From positions 13,345,312 through 13,409,311 of the forward strand of contig NC_092675.1 in NCBI RefSeq assembly GCF_964355755.1: a stretch of 64,000 nt of DNA, written 5' to 3'. The position numbers were made by a program, and so were the translations under genes. Below the pieces are notes generated by a model, which was not told the origin of the DNA, did not search any database, and saw only the letters and a list, made by a program, of their open reading frames with translations. Positions 53,501 to 64,000 of this stretch are shown piece after piece. The DNA comes from Antedon mediterranea. Taxonomy: Eukaryota > Echinodermata > Crinoidea > Comatulida > Antedonidae. How positions within the stretch are numbered: the first letter of the stretch is position 1; the number at the start of each line of letters is the position of its first letter.

Positions 53501-55490
53501 CTTTTTCACACAAAACACCAAAGTGCTTAGAATAGCTTCAAATCGCATTTGGAGACGTTTTAGACCATTTTGTGATTTTTGAAAAAACTTGTTAACATAA
53601 AAACACCAAAGTGCTTAGAATAGCTTCAAATCATATTTGGAGATGTTTTAGACCATTTTGTGATTTTTGAAAAAACTTGTTAACATAAAAACACGAAAGT
53701 GCTTAGAATAGCTTCAAATCACATTTGGAGACGTTTTAGACCATTTTGTGATTTTTGAAAAAACTTGTTAACATAAAAACACGAAAGTGCTTAGAATAGC
53801 TTCAAATCGCATTTGGAAACGTTTTAGACCATTTTGTGATTTTCGAAAAAGATTGTTAACATAAAAACACCAATGTGCTTAGAATCACATTATAAACCGT
53901 TTTAGACCATTTTGAGCATTTCGATAACAATTTTCACACAAAAACATCAAAGAGCACAAAATAACTTAATATCGTATTTATAAATGTTTTAGACCATTTT
54001 GAGCATTTCGACAAAACTTTTTCACACAAAACACCAAAGTGCTTAGAATAGCTTCAAATCGCATTTGGAGACGTTTTAGACCATTTTGTGATTTCGATGA
54101 AACTTGATTACACAAAAACATCAAAGTGCTTAAAATCACATTATAAACCGTTTTAGACCATTTTGAGCATTTCGATAACACTTTTCACACAAAAACATCA
54201 AAGAGCAAAAAATAGCTTAATATCGTATTTAAAAACGTTTTAGACCATTTTGAGCATTTAGACAAAACTTTTTCACACAAAACACCAAAGTGCTTAGAAT
54301 AGCTTCAAATCGCATTTGGAGACGTTTTAGAACATTTTGTGTTTTTCGAAAAAAACTGTTAACATAAAAACACCAAAGTGCTTAGAATAGCTTCAAATCG
54401 CATTTGGAGACCTTTTAGAACATTTTGTGTTCTTCGAAAAAACCTGTTAACATAAAAACACCAAAGTGCTTAGAATAGCTTCAAATCGCATTTGGAGACG
54501 TTTTAGACCATTTTGTGATTTTTGAAAAAACTTGTTAACATAAAAACACCAAAGTGCTTAGAATAGCTTCAAATCACATTTGGAGACGTTTTAGACCATT
54601 TTGTGATTTTCGAAAAAACTTGTTAACATAAAAACACCAAAGTGCTTAGAATAGCGTCAAATCGTATTTGGAGACGTTTTAGACCATTTTGTGATTTTCG
54701 AAAAAACTTGTTAACATAAAAACACCAAAGTGCTTAGAATAGCTTCAAATCGCATTTGGAGACAGTTTAGACCATTTTATGATTTTGAAAAAACTTGTTA
54801 ACATAAAAACACCAAAGTGCTTAGAATAGCTTCAAATCGCATTTGGAGACGTTTTAGACCATTTTGTGATTTTCGAAAAAACTTGTTAACATAAAAACAC
54901 CAAAGTGCTTAGAATAGCTTCAAATCACATTTGGAGACATTTTAGACCATAAGTGCTTAGAATCACATTATAAACCGTTTTAGACCATTTTGAGCATTTC
55001 GATAACAATTTTCACACAAAAACATCAAAGAGCACAAAATAGCTTAATATCGTATTTAAAAATGTTTTAGACCATTTTGAGCATTTAGATAAAACTTTTT
55101 CACACAAAACACCAAAGTGCTTAGAATAGCTTCAAATCGCATTTGGAGACGTTTTAGACCAATTTGTGATTTTTGAAAAAACGTGTTAACATAAAAACAC
55201 CAAAGTGCTTAGAATAGCTTCAAATCACATTTGGAGACGTTTTAGACCATTTTGTGATTTTGAACAAACTTGTTAACATAAAAACACCAAAGTGCTTAGA
55301 ATAGCTTCAAATCGTATTTGGAGACGTTTTAGACCATTTTGAGATTTTCGAAAAAACTTGGTTACACAAAAACATCAAAGTGCTTAAAATCACATTATAA
55401 ACCGTTTTAGACCATTTTGAGCATTTCGATAACACTTTTCACACAAAAACATCAAAGAGCACAAAATAGCTTAATATCGTATTTAAAAAC
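44508..55490 (+). repeat. Satellite segment, blocks with A3 at 47347 to 55326
   Basis: The segment contains, in order: a stretch resembling 14.6-15.7 kb, the 682-bp unit at 45969-46650, a damaged D pair near 47.1 kb (TATCAAAATAAAACACC and a 7-bp deletion giving AGCTTCATTTGG), and A3 blocks at 47347, 48630, 50333, 51781, 52625 and 55326. A C2 monomer starting at 49212 lacks 9 bp (AGACCATTTCGACAAAAC). The AGAACATTTTGTG module recurs at 54324. A 67-codon minus-strand frame at 53978-54181 is repeat-derived. No other sequence type is present. Confidence 0.86.
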
Positions 55491-58471
55491 GTTTTAGACC
55501 ATTTTGAGCATTTCGACAAAACTTTTTCACACAAAACACCAAAGTGCTTAGAATAGCTTCAAATCGCATTTGGAGACGTTTTAGACCAATTTGTGCATTT
55601 CGATGAAACTTGATTACACAAAAACATCAAAGTGCTTAAAATCACATTATAAAACGTTTTAGACCATTTTGAGCATTTCGATAACACTTTTCACACAAAA
55701 ACATCAAAGAGCACAAAATAGCTTAATATCGTATTTAAAAACGTTTTAGACCATTTTGAGCATTTAGACAAAACTTTTTCACACAAAACACCAAAGTGCT
55801 TAGAATAGCTTCAAATCGCATTTGGAGACGTTTTAGACCATTTTGTGCATTTCGATGAAACTTGGTTACACAAAAACATCAAAGTGCTTAAAATCACATT
55901 ATAAATCGTTTTAGACCATTTTGAGCATTTCGACAAAACTTTTTCACACAAAATACCAAAGTGCTTAGAATAGCTTCAAATCGCATTTGGAGACGTTTTA
56001 GACCATTTTGTGATTTTCGAAAAAACTTTTTAACATAAAAACACAAAAGTGCTTAGAATAGCTTCAAATCACATTTGGAGACATTTTAGACCATTTTGTG
56101 ATTTTCGAAAAAACTTGTTAACATAAAAACACGAAGTGCTTAGAATAGCTTCAAATCGCATTTGGAAACGTTTTAGACCATTTTGTGATTTTCGAAAAAA
56201 ATTGTTAACATAAAAACACCAAAGTGCTTAGAATCACATTATAAACCGTTTTAGACCATTTTGAGCATTTCGATAACAATTTTCACACAAAAACATCAAA
56301 GAGCACAAAATAGCTTAATATCGTATTTAAAAATGTTTTAGACCATTTTGAGCATTTAGATAAAACTTTTTCAAACAAAACACCAAAGTGCTTAGAATAG
56401 CTTCAAATCGCATTTGGAGACGTTTTAGACCATTTTGTGATTTTTGAAAAAACTTGTTAACATAAAAACACCAAAGTGCTTAGAATAGCTTCAAATCACA
56501 TTTGGAGACGTTTTAGACCATTTTGTGATTTTCGAAAAAACTTGTTAACATAAAAACACGAAAGTGCTTAGAATAGCTTCAAATCGCATTTGGAAACGTT
56601 TTAGACCATTTTGTGATTTTCGAAAAAACTTGTTAACATAAAAACACGAAAGTGCTTAGAATAGCTTCAAATCGCATTTGGAAACGTTTTAGACCATTTT
56701 GTGATTTTCGAAAAAACTTGTTAACATAAAAACACGAAAGTGCTTAGAATAGCTTCAAATCGCATTTGGAAACGTTTTAGACCATTTTGTGATTTTCGAA
56801 AAAAAATTGTTAACATAAAAACACCAAAGTGTTTAGAATAGCTTCAAATCGCATTTGGAGACGTTTTAGACCAATTTGTGATTTTCGAAAAAACTTATCA
56901 ACATAAAAACACCAAAGGGTTTAGAATAGCTTCAAATCGCATTTGGAGACGTTTTAGACCATTTTGTGATTTTGAAAAAACTTGTTAACATAAAAACACC
57001 AAAGTGCTTAGAATAGCATCAAATCGCATTTGGAGACGTTTTAGACCATTTTGTGATTTTCGAAAAAACTTGTTAACATAAAAACACCAAAGTGCTTAGA
57101 ATAGCTTCAAATCGTATTTGGAGACGTTTTAGACCATTTTGAGATTTTCGAAAAAACTTGGTTACACAAAAACATCAAAGTGCTTAAAATCACATTATAA
57201 ACCGTTTTAGACCATTTTGAGCATTTCGGTAACACTTTTCACACAAAAACATCAAAGAGCACAAAATAGCTTAATATCGTATTTAAAAACGTTTTAGACC
57301 ATTTTGAGCCTTTAGACAAAACTTTTTCACACAAAACACCAAAGTGCTTAGAATAGCTTCAAATCGCATTTGGAGACGTTTTAGACCATTTTGTGCATTT
57401 CGATGAAACTTGGTTACACAAAAACATCAAAGTGCTTAAAATCACATTATAAATCGTTTTAGACCATTTTGAGCATTTCGACAAAACTTTTTCACACAAA
57501 ATACCAAAGTGCTTAGAATAGCTTCAAATCGCATTTGGAGACGTTTTAGACCATTTTGTGATTTTCGAAAAAACTTTTTAACATAAAAACACCAAAGTGC
57601 TTAGAATAGCTTCAAATCACATTTGGAGACGTTTTAGACCATAAGTGCTTAGAATCACATTATAAACCGTTTTAGACCATTTTGAGCATTTCGATAACAA
57701 TTTTCACACAAAAACATCAAAGAGCACAAAATAGCTTAATATCGTATTTAAAAATGTTTTAGACCATTTTGAGCATTTAGATAAAACTTTTTCACACAAA
57801 ACACCAAAGTGCTTAGAATAGCTTCAAATCGCATTTGGAGACGTTTTAGACCATTTTGTGATTTTTGAAAAAACTTGTTAACATAAAAACACCAAAGTGC
57901 TTAGAATAGCTTCAAATCACATTTGGAGACGTTTTAGACCATTTTGTGATTTTCGAAAAAACTTGTTAACATAAAAACACGAAAGTGCTTAGAATAGCTT
58001 CAAATCGCATTTGGAAACGTTTTAGACCATTTAGTGATTTTCGAAAAAACTTGTTAACATAAAAACACGAAAGTGCTTAGAATAGCTTCAAATCGCATTT
58101 GGAAACGTTTTAGACCATTTTGTGATTTTCGAAAAAAATTGTTAACATAAAAACACCAAAGTGTTTAGAATAGCTTCAAATCGCATTTGGAGACGTTTTA
58201 GACCAATTTGTGATTTTCGAAAAAACTTATCAACATAAAAACACCAAAGGGTTTAGAATAGCTTCAAATCGCATTTGGAGACGTTTTAGACCATTTTGTG
58301 ATTTTCGAAAAAACTTGTTAACATAAAAACACGAAAGTGCTTAGAATAGCTTCAAATCGCATTTGGAAACGTTTTAGACCATTTTGTGATTTTCGAAAAA
58401 ACTTGTTAACATAAAAACATGAAAGTGCTTAGAATAGCTTCAAATCGTATTTGGAGACGTTTTAGACCATT
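55491..58471 (+). repeat. Second copy of the 14234-17214 segment
   Basis: It is aligned base for base with 14234-17214 at offset 41257, with no net length change. Private differences seen here include TATAAAACG near 55650, CACAAAAGTG near 56042, TTTCAAACAAAAC near 56370 and AGCATCAAATCG near 57016. Its right part (about 56.2-58.47 kb) recurs again at about 61.65-63.92 kb with offset 5449. Confidence 0.9.
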
Positions 58472-58546
58472 TTGAGATTTTCGAAAAAAACTGTTAACAT
58501 AAAAACACCAAAGTGCTTAGAATAGCTTCAAATCGCATTTGGAGAT
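58459..58546 (+). repeat. Chimeric monomer, A3 head on a D body
   Basis: The monomer has the A3 head TTTTGAGATTTTCG but continues AAAAAAACTGTTAACATAAA, the body of the D subtype that otherwise follows AGAACATTTTGTGTTTTTCG. Every other A3 head continues as CTTGGTTACAC (one has CTTTGTTACAC). The switch falls in the shared TTTTCGAAAA box, consistent with homologous exchange or conversion between unlike monomers. It also marks the end of the 41257-offset homology. Confidence 0.88.
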
Positions 58547-61500
58547 GTTTTAGAACATTTTGTGTTCTTCGAAAAAACCTGTTAACATAAAAACACCAAA
58601 GTGCTTAGAATAGCTTCAAATCGCATTTGGAGACGTTTTAGACCATTTTGTGATTTTTGAAAAAACTTGTTAACATAAAAACACCAAAGTGCTTAGAATA
58701 GCTTCAAATCGCATTTGGAAACGTTTTAGACCATTTTGTGATTTTCGAAAAAGATTGTTAACATAAAAACACCAAAGTGCTTAGAATCACAATATAAACC
58801 GTTTTAGACCATTTTGAGCATTTCGATAACAATTTTCACACAAAAACATCAAAGAGCACAAAATAGCTTAATATCGTATTTAAAAATGTTTTAGACCATT
58901 TTGAGCATTTAGATAAAACTTTTTCACACAAAACACCAAAGTGCTTAGAATAGCTTCAAATCGCATTTGGAGACGGTTTAGACCATTTTGTGATTTTGAA
59001 AAAACTTGTTAACATAAAAACACCAAAGTGCTTAGAATAGCTTCAAATCGCATTTGGAGACGTTTTAGATCATTTTGTGATTTTCGAAAGAACTTGTTAA
59101 CATAAAAACACCAAAGTGCTTAGAATAGCTTCAAATCGTATTTGGAGACGTTTTAGACCATTTTGAGATTTTCGAAAAAACTTGGTTACACAAAAACATC
59201 AAAGTGCTTAAAATCACATTATAAACCGTTTTAGACCATTTTGAACATTTCGATAACACTTTTCACACAAAAACATCAAAGAGCACAAAATAGCTTAATA
59301 TCGTATTTAAAAACGTTTTAGACCATTTTGAGCATTTCGACAAAACTTTTTCACACAAAACACCAAAGTGCTTAGAATAGCTTCAAATCGCATTTGGAGA
59401 CGTTTTAGACCAATTTGTGCATTTCGATGAAACTTGATTACACAAAAACATCAACGTGCTTAAAATCACATTATAAACCGTTTTAGACCATTTTGAGCAT
59501 TTCGATAACACTTTTCACACAAAAACATCAAAGAGCACAAAATAGCTTAATATCGTATTTAAAAAACGTTTTAGACCATTTTTTGAGCATTTAGACAAAA
59601 CTTTTTCACACAAAACACCAAAGTGCTTAGAATAGCTTCAAATCGCATTTGGAGACGTTTTAGACCATTTTGTGATTTTCGAAAAAACTTATCAACATAA
59701 AAACACCAAAGGGTTTAGAATAGCTTCAAATCGCATTTGAAGACGTTTTAGACCATTTTGTGATTTTTGAAAAAACTTGTTAACATAAAAACACCAAAGT
59801 GCTTAGAATAGCTTCAAATCACATTTGGAGACGTTTTAGACCATTTTGTGATTTTCGAAAAAACTTGTTAACATAAAAACACGAAAGTGCTTAGAATAGC
59901 TTCAAATCGCATTTGGAAACGTTTTAGACCATTTTGTGATTTTCGAAAAAGATTGTTAACATAAAAACACCAAAGTGCTTAGAATCACAATATAAACCGT
60001 TTTAGACCATTTTGAGCATTTCGATAACAATTTTCACACAAAAACATCAAAGAGCACAAAATAGCTTAATATCGTATTTAAAAATGTTTTAGACCATTTT
60101 GAGCATTTAGATAAAATTTTTCACACAAAACACCAAAGTGCTTAGAATAGCTTCAAATCGCATTTGGAGACGGTTTAGACCATTTTGTGATTTTGAAAAA
60201 ACTTGTTAACATAAAAACACCAAAGTGCTTAGAATAGCTTCAAATCGCATTTGGAGACGTTTTAGACCATTTTGTGATTTTCGAAAAAACTTGTTAACAT
60301 AAAAACACCAAAGTGCTTAGAATAGCTTCAAATCGTATTTGGAGACGTTTTAGACCATTTTGAGATTTTCGAAAAAACTTGGTTACACAAAAACATCAAA
60401 GTGCTTAAAATCACATTATAAACCGTTTTAGACCATTTTGAACATTTCGATAACACTTTTCACACAAAAACATCAAAGAGCACAAAATAGCTTAATATCG
60501 TATTTAAAAACGTTTTAGACCATTTTGAGCATTTAGATAAAACTTTTTCACACAAAACACCAAAGTGCTTAGAATAGCTTCAAATCGCATTTGGAGACGT
60601 TTTAGACCAATTTGTGATTTTTGAAAAAACTTGTTAACATAAAAACACCAAAGTGCTTAGAATAGCTTCAAATCACATTTGGAGACGTTTTAGACCATTT
60701 TGTGATTTTGAACAAACTTGTTAACATAAAAACACCAAAGTGCTTAGAATAGCTTCAAATCGTATTTGGAGACGTTTTAGACCATTTTGAGATTTTCGAA
60801 AAAACTTGGTTACACAAAAACATCAAAGTGCTTAAAATCACATTATAAACCGTTTTAGACCATTTTGAGCATTTCGATAACACTTTTCACACAAAAACAT
60901 CAAAGAGCACAAAATAGCTTAATATCGTATTTAAAAACGTTTTAGACCATTTTGAGCATTTAGACAAAACTTTTTCACACAAAACACCAAAGTGCTTAGA
61001 ATAGCTTCAAATCGCATTTGGAGACGTTTTAGACCAATTTGTGCATTTCGATGAAACTTGATTACACAAAAACATCAACGTGCTTAAAATCACATTATAA
61101 ACCGTTTTAGACCATTTTGAGAATTTCGATAACACTTTTCACACAAAAACATCAAAGAGCACAAAATAGCTTAATATCGTATTTAAAAACGTTTTAGACC
61201 ATTTTGAGCATTTAGACAAAACTTTTTCACACAAAACACCAAAGTGCTTAGAATAGCTTCAAATCGCATTTGGAGACGTTTTAGACCATTTTGTGCATTT
61301 CGATGAAACTTGGTTACACAAAAACATCAAAGTGCTTAAAATCACATTATAAATCGTTTTAGACCATTTTGAGCATTTCGACAAAACTTTTTCACACAAA
61401 ATACCAAAGGGCTTAGAATAGCTTCAAATCGCATTTGGAGACGTTTTAGACCATTTTGTGATTTTCGAAAAAACTTTTTAACATAAAAAGACCAAAGTGC

Positions 61501-64000
61501 TTAGAATAGCTTCAAATCACATTTGGAGACGTTTTAGACCATTTTGTGATTTTCGAAAAAACTTGTTAACATAAAAACACGAAAGTGCTTAGAATAGCTT
61601 CAAATCGCATTTGGAAACGTTTTAGACCATTTTGTGATTTTCGAAAAAAATTGTTAACATAAAAACACCAAAGTGCTTAGAATCACATTATAAACCGTTT
61701 TAGACCATTTTGAGCATTTCGATAACAATTTTCACACAAAAACATCAAAGAGCACAAAATAGCTTAATATCGTATTTAAAAATGTTTTAGACCATTTTGA
61801 GCATTTAGATAAAACTTTTTCACACAAAACACCAAAGTGCTTAGAATAGCTTCAAATCGCATTTGGAGACGTTTTAGACCATTTTGTGATTTTTGAAAAA
61901 ACTTGTTAACATAAAAACACCAAAGTGCTTAGAATAGCTTCAAATCACATTTGGAGACGTTTTAGACCATTTTGTGATTTTCGAAAAAACTTGTTAACAT
62001 AAAAACACGAAAGTGCTTAGAATAGCTTCAAATCGCATTTGGAAACGTTTTAGACCATTTTGTGATTTTCGAAAAAACTTGTTAACATAAAAACACGAAA
62101 GTGCTTAGAATAGCTTCAAATCGCATTTGGAAACGTTTTAGACCATTTTGTGATTTTCGAAAAAACTTGTTAACATAAAAACACGAAAGTGCTTAGAATA
62201 GCTTCAAATCGCATTTGGAAACGTTTTAGACCATTTTGTGATTTTCGAAAAAAAATTGTTAACATAAAAACACCAAAGTGTTTAGAATAGCTTCAAATCG
62301 CATTTGGAGACGTTTTAGACCAATTTGTGATTTTCGAAAAAACTTATCAACATAAAAACACCAAAGGGTTTAGAATAGCTTCAAATCGCATTTGGAGACG
62401 TTTTAGACCATTTTGTGATTTTGAAAAAACTTGTTAACATAAAAACACCAAAGTGCTTAGAATAGCTTCAAATCGCATTTGGAGACGTTTTAGACCATTT
62501 TGTGATTTTCGAAAAAACTTGTTAACATAAAAACACCAAAGTGCTTAGAATAGCTTCAAATCGTATTTGGAGACGTTTTAGACCATTTTGAGATTTTCGA
62601 AAAAACTTGGTTACACAAAAACATCAAAGTGCTTAAAATCACATTATAAACCGTTTTAGACCATTTTGAGCATTTCGGTAACACTTTTCACACAAAAACA
62701 TCAAAGAGCACAAAATAGCTTAATATCGTATTTAAAAACGTTTTAGACCATTTTGAGCCTTTAGACAAAACTTTTTCACACAAAACACCAAAGTGCTTAG
62801 AATAGCTTCAAATCGCATTTGGAGACGTTTTAGACCATTTTGTGCATTTCGATGAAACTTGGTTACACAAAAACATCAAAGTGCTTAAAATCACATTATA
62901 AATCGTTTTAGACCATTTTGAGCATTTCGACAAAACTTTTTCACACAAAATACCAAAGTGCTTAGAATAGCTTCAAATCGCATTTGGAGACGTTTTAGAC
63001 CATTTTGTGATTTTCGAAAAAACTTTTTAACATAAAAACACCAAAGTGCTTAGAATAGCTTCAAATCACATTTGGAGACGTTTTAGACCATAAGTGCTTA
63101 GAATCACATTATAAACCGTTTTAGACCATTTTGAGCATTTCGATAACAATTTTCACACAAAAACACCAAAGAGCACAAAATAGCTTAATATCGTATTTAA
63201 AAATGTTTTAGACAATTTTGAGCATTTAGATAAAACTTTTTCACACAAAACACCAAAGTTCTTAGAATAGCTTCAAATCGCATTTGGAGACGTTTTAGAC
63301 CATTTTGTGATTTTTGAAAAAACTTGTTAACATAAAAACACCAAAGTGCTTAGAATAGCTTCAAATCACATTTGGAGACGTTTTAGACCATTTTGTGATT
63401 TTCGAAAAAACTTGTTAACATAAAAACACGAAAGTGCTTAGAATAGCTTCAAATCGCATTTGGAAACGTTTTAGACCATTTAGTGATTTTCGAAAAAACT
63501 TGTTAACATAAAAACACGAAAGTGCTTAGAATAGCTTCAAATCGCATTTGGAAACGTTTTAGACCATTTTGTGATTTTCGAAAAAAATTGTTAACATAAA
63601 AACACCAAAGTGTTTAGAATAGCTTCAAATCGCATTTGGAGACGTTTTAGACCAATTTGTGATTTTCGAAAAAACTTATCAACATAAAAACACCAAAGGG
63701 TTTAGAATAGCTTCAAATCGCATTTGGAGACGTTTTAGACCATTTTGTGATTTTCGAAAAAACTTGTTAACATAAAAACACGAAAGTGCTTAGAATAGCT
63801 TCAAATCGCATTTGGAAACGTTTTAGACCATTTTGTGATTTTCGAAAAAACTTGTTAACATAAAAACATGAAAGTGCTTAGAATAGCTTCAAATCGTATT
63901 TGGAGACGTTTTAGACCATTTTGTGATTTTCGAAAAAACTTGTTAACATAAAAACACCAATGTGCTTAGAATAGCTTCAAATCGCATTTTGAGACGTTTT
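58547..64000 (+). repeat. Right segment, ends in a third copy of the 15-17-kb segment
   Basis: A3 blocks start at 59150, 60347, 60774 and 62575. The 60347 block is the shortest in the window: 427 bp, one A-B-C triad plus two D-type monomers. From about 61.65 kb the sequence follows 56.2-58.4 kb at offset 5449. Beyond 63.92 kb, where that match ends, it keeps following 17.2 kb at offset 46706 up to the last base, including CACCAATGTGC and CGCATTTTGAGAC. The array continues past the window edge. Confidence 0.88.

Larger units (their letters stand above)
1035..62652 (+). repeat. Irregular higher-order repeat marked by the A3 monomer
   Basis: A3 combines a D-like head (CCATTTTGAGATTTTCG) with an A-type body (CTTGGTTACACAAAAACATC) and a 78-bp length, usually after a CGTATTTGG tail. 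A3 starts were found at 1035, 3153, 4597, 6220, 8145, 10410, 15869, 17807, 19342, 20499, 21771, 22915, 31044, 33309, 35020, 37284, 38899, 40094, 41542, 42608, 44004, 47347, 48630, 50333, 51781, 52625, 55326, 57126, 59150, 60347, 60774 and 62575. A typical block reads A3-B1-C2-A1-B1-C1-A2-C2-D(n)-A0-B2-C3-D(n). Spacing ranges from 427 bp to about 8.1 kb, with clusters near 1.2, 1.4, 1.7, 1.9 and 2.26 kb, so block length is not fixed. Confidence 0.9.
1..64000 (+). repeat. Satellite DNA array, 78/87/88-bp monomers with higher-order structure
   Basis: The whole window is head-to-tail monomers that begin with the nearly invariant GTTTTAGACCATTTTG. Every copy I read is in the same orientation; I saw no reverse-complement head (GGTCTAAAAC) on the + strand. 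Four length and sequence classes occur: A (78 bp), B (87 bp), C (87 bp) and D (88 bp). A D monomer has 28 G+C in 88 bp, about 32%. No transposon, gene or other non-satellite insertion of any size was seen, and neither array edge is present. Arrays of this length and multi-level order are known from eukaryotic centromeres and heterochromatin; assigning a centromere role here is inference. The family is not one I recognise, so no satellite name is given. Confidence 0.98.

Noticed and set aside
53978-54181. 67-codon open frame on the minus strand
   Set aside because: It has the same origin as the frame at 21.7-21.9 kb: a GTG start in a B monomer with periodic translated repeats (SKWSKT, QNGLKRL). 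A chance product of repeat phase.
1-64000. CRISPR array
   Set aside because: Unit lengths of 78-88 bp have no unique spacers: the whole unit repeats and varies by class. No cas genes are present.
1-64000. Telomeric or rDNA-spacer repeat
   Set aside because: No TTAGGG- or TTTAGGG-type runs and no rRNA or promoter sequence was seen anywhere.

Overview
The window is one uninterrupted block of satellite DNA. I see no gene, RNA gene, transposon, CRISPR array or unique sequence. Roughly 740 short monomers of 78, 87 or 88 bp (about one third G+C) run head to tail in a single orientation from base 1 to base 64000, and both array edges lie outside the window. A nuclear eukaryotic chromosome is the only reasonable source, probably centromeric or other constitutive heterochromatin. 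I do not recognise the satellite family and cannot name the species.

All monomers share a nearly invariant head, GTTTTAGACCATTTTG, and a middle AAAGTGCTTAGAAT-like box. Between and after these they fall into classes. A is 78 bp, with the tail AATCACATTATAAACC, and lacks 10 bp found in the others. B is 87 bp, with the core CGATAACACTTTTCACAC. C is 87 bp, with the core GACAAAACTTTTTCACAC. D is 88 bp, with the core TTTTCGAAAAAACTTGTTAAC. A, B and C usually occur as an ordered A-B-C triad of 252 bp, and triads alternate with runs of D. A diagnostic A variant (A3) recurs 32 times at spacings from 427 bp to about 8.1 kb, so the higher-order repeat is real but irregular.

A third level is large segmental duplication. 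From left to right: a 300-bp perfect tandem pair near 3.7-4.3 kb; a 1925-bp pair at 5.9-9.7 kb; a 1023-bp pair at 11.9-13.9 kb; nested 514-bp, 1197-bp and 682/683-bp repeats at 26-29.6 kb; a 3976-bp tandem pair at 31.0-38.9 kb; and a 1318/1396-bp pair at 41.8-44.5 kb. There are also dispersed near-identical segments: 14.2-17.2 kb matches 55.5-58.5 kb at a constant offset of 41257, and about 15.2-17.3 kb matches the end of the window at offset 46706. Some breakpoints fall inside monomers and create chimeras, as expected of unequal exchange.

Two mutational patterns stand out. CpG sites vary mostly to TpG or CpA, which suggests a history of cytosine methylation. Recurrent 7-22-bp deletions are bounded by 2-5-bp direct repeats, and one of them appears to have founded the 78-bp class. 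The longest reading frames (64 and 67 codons) are chance products of repeat phase. All comparisons were made by eye, so identities and boundaries are approximate unless exact positions are given.
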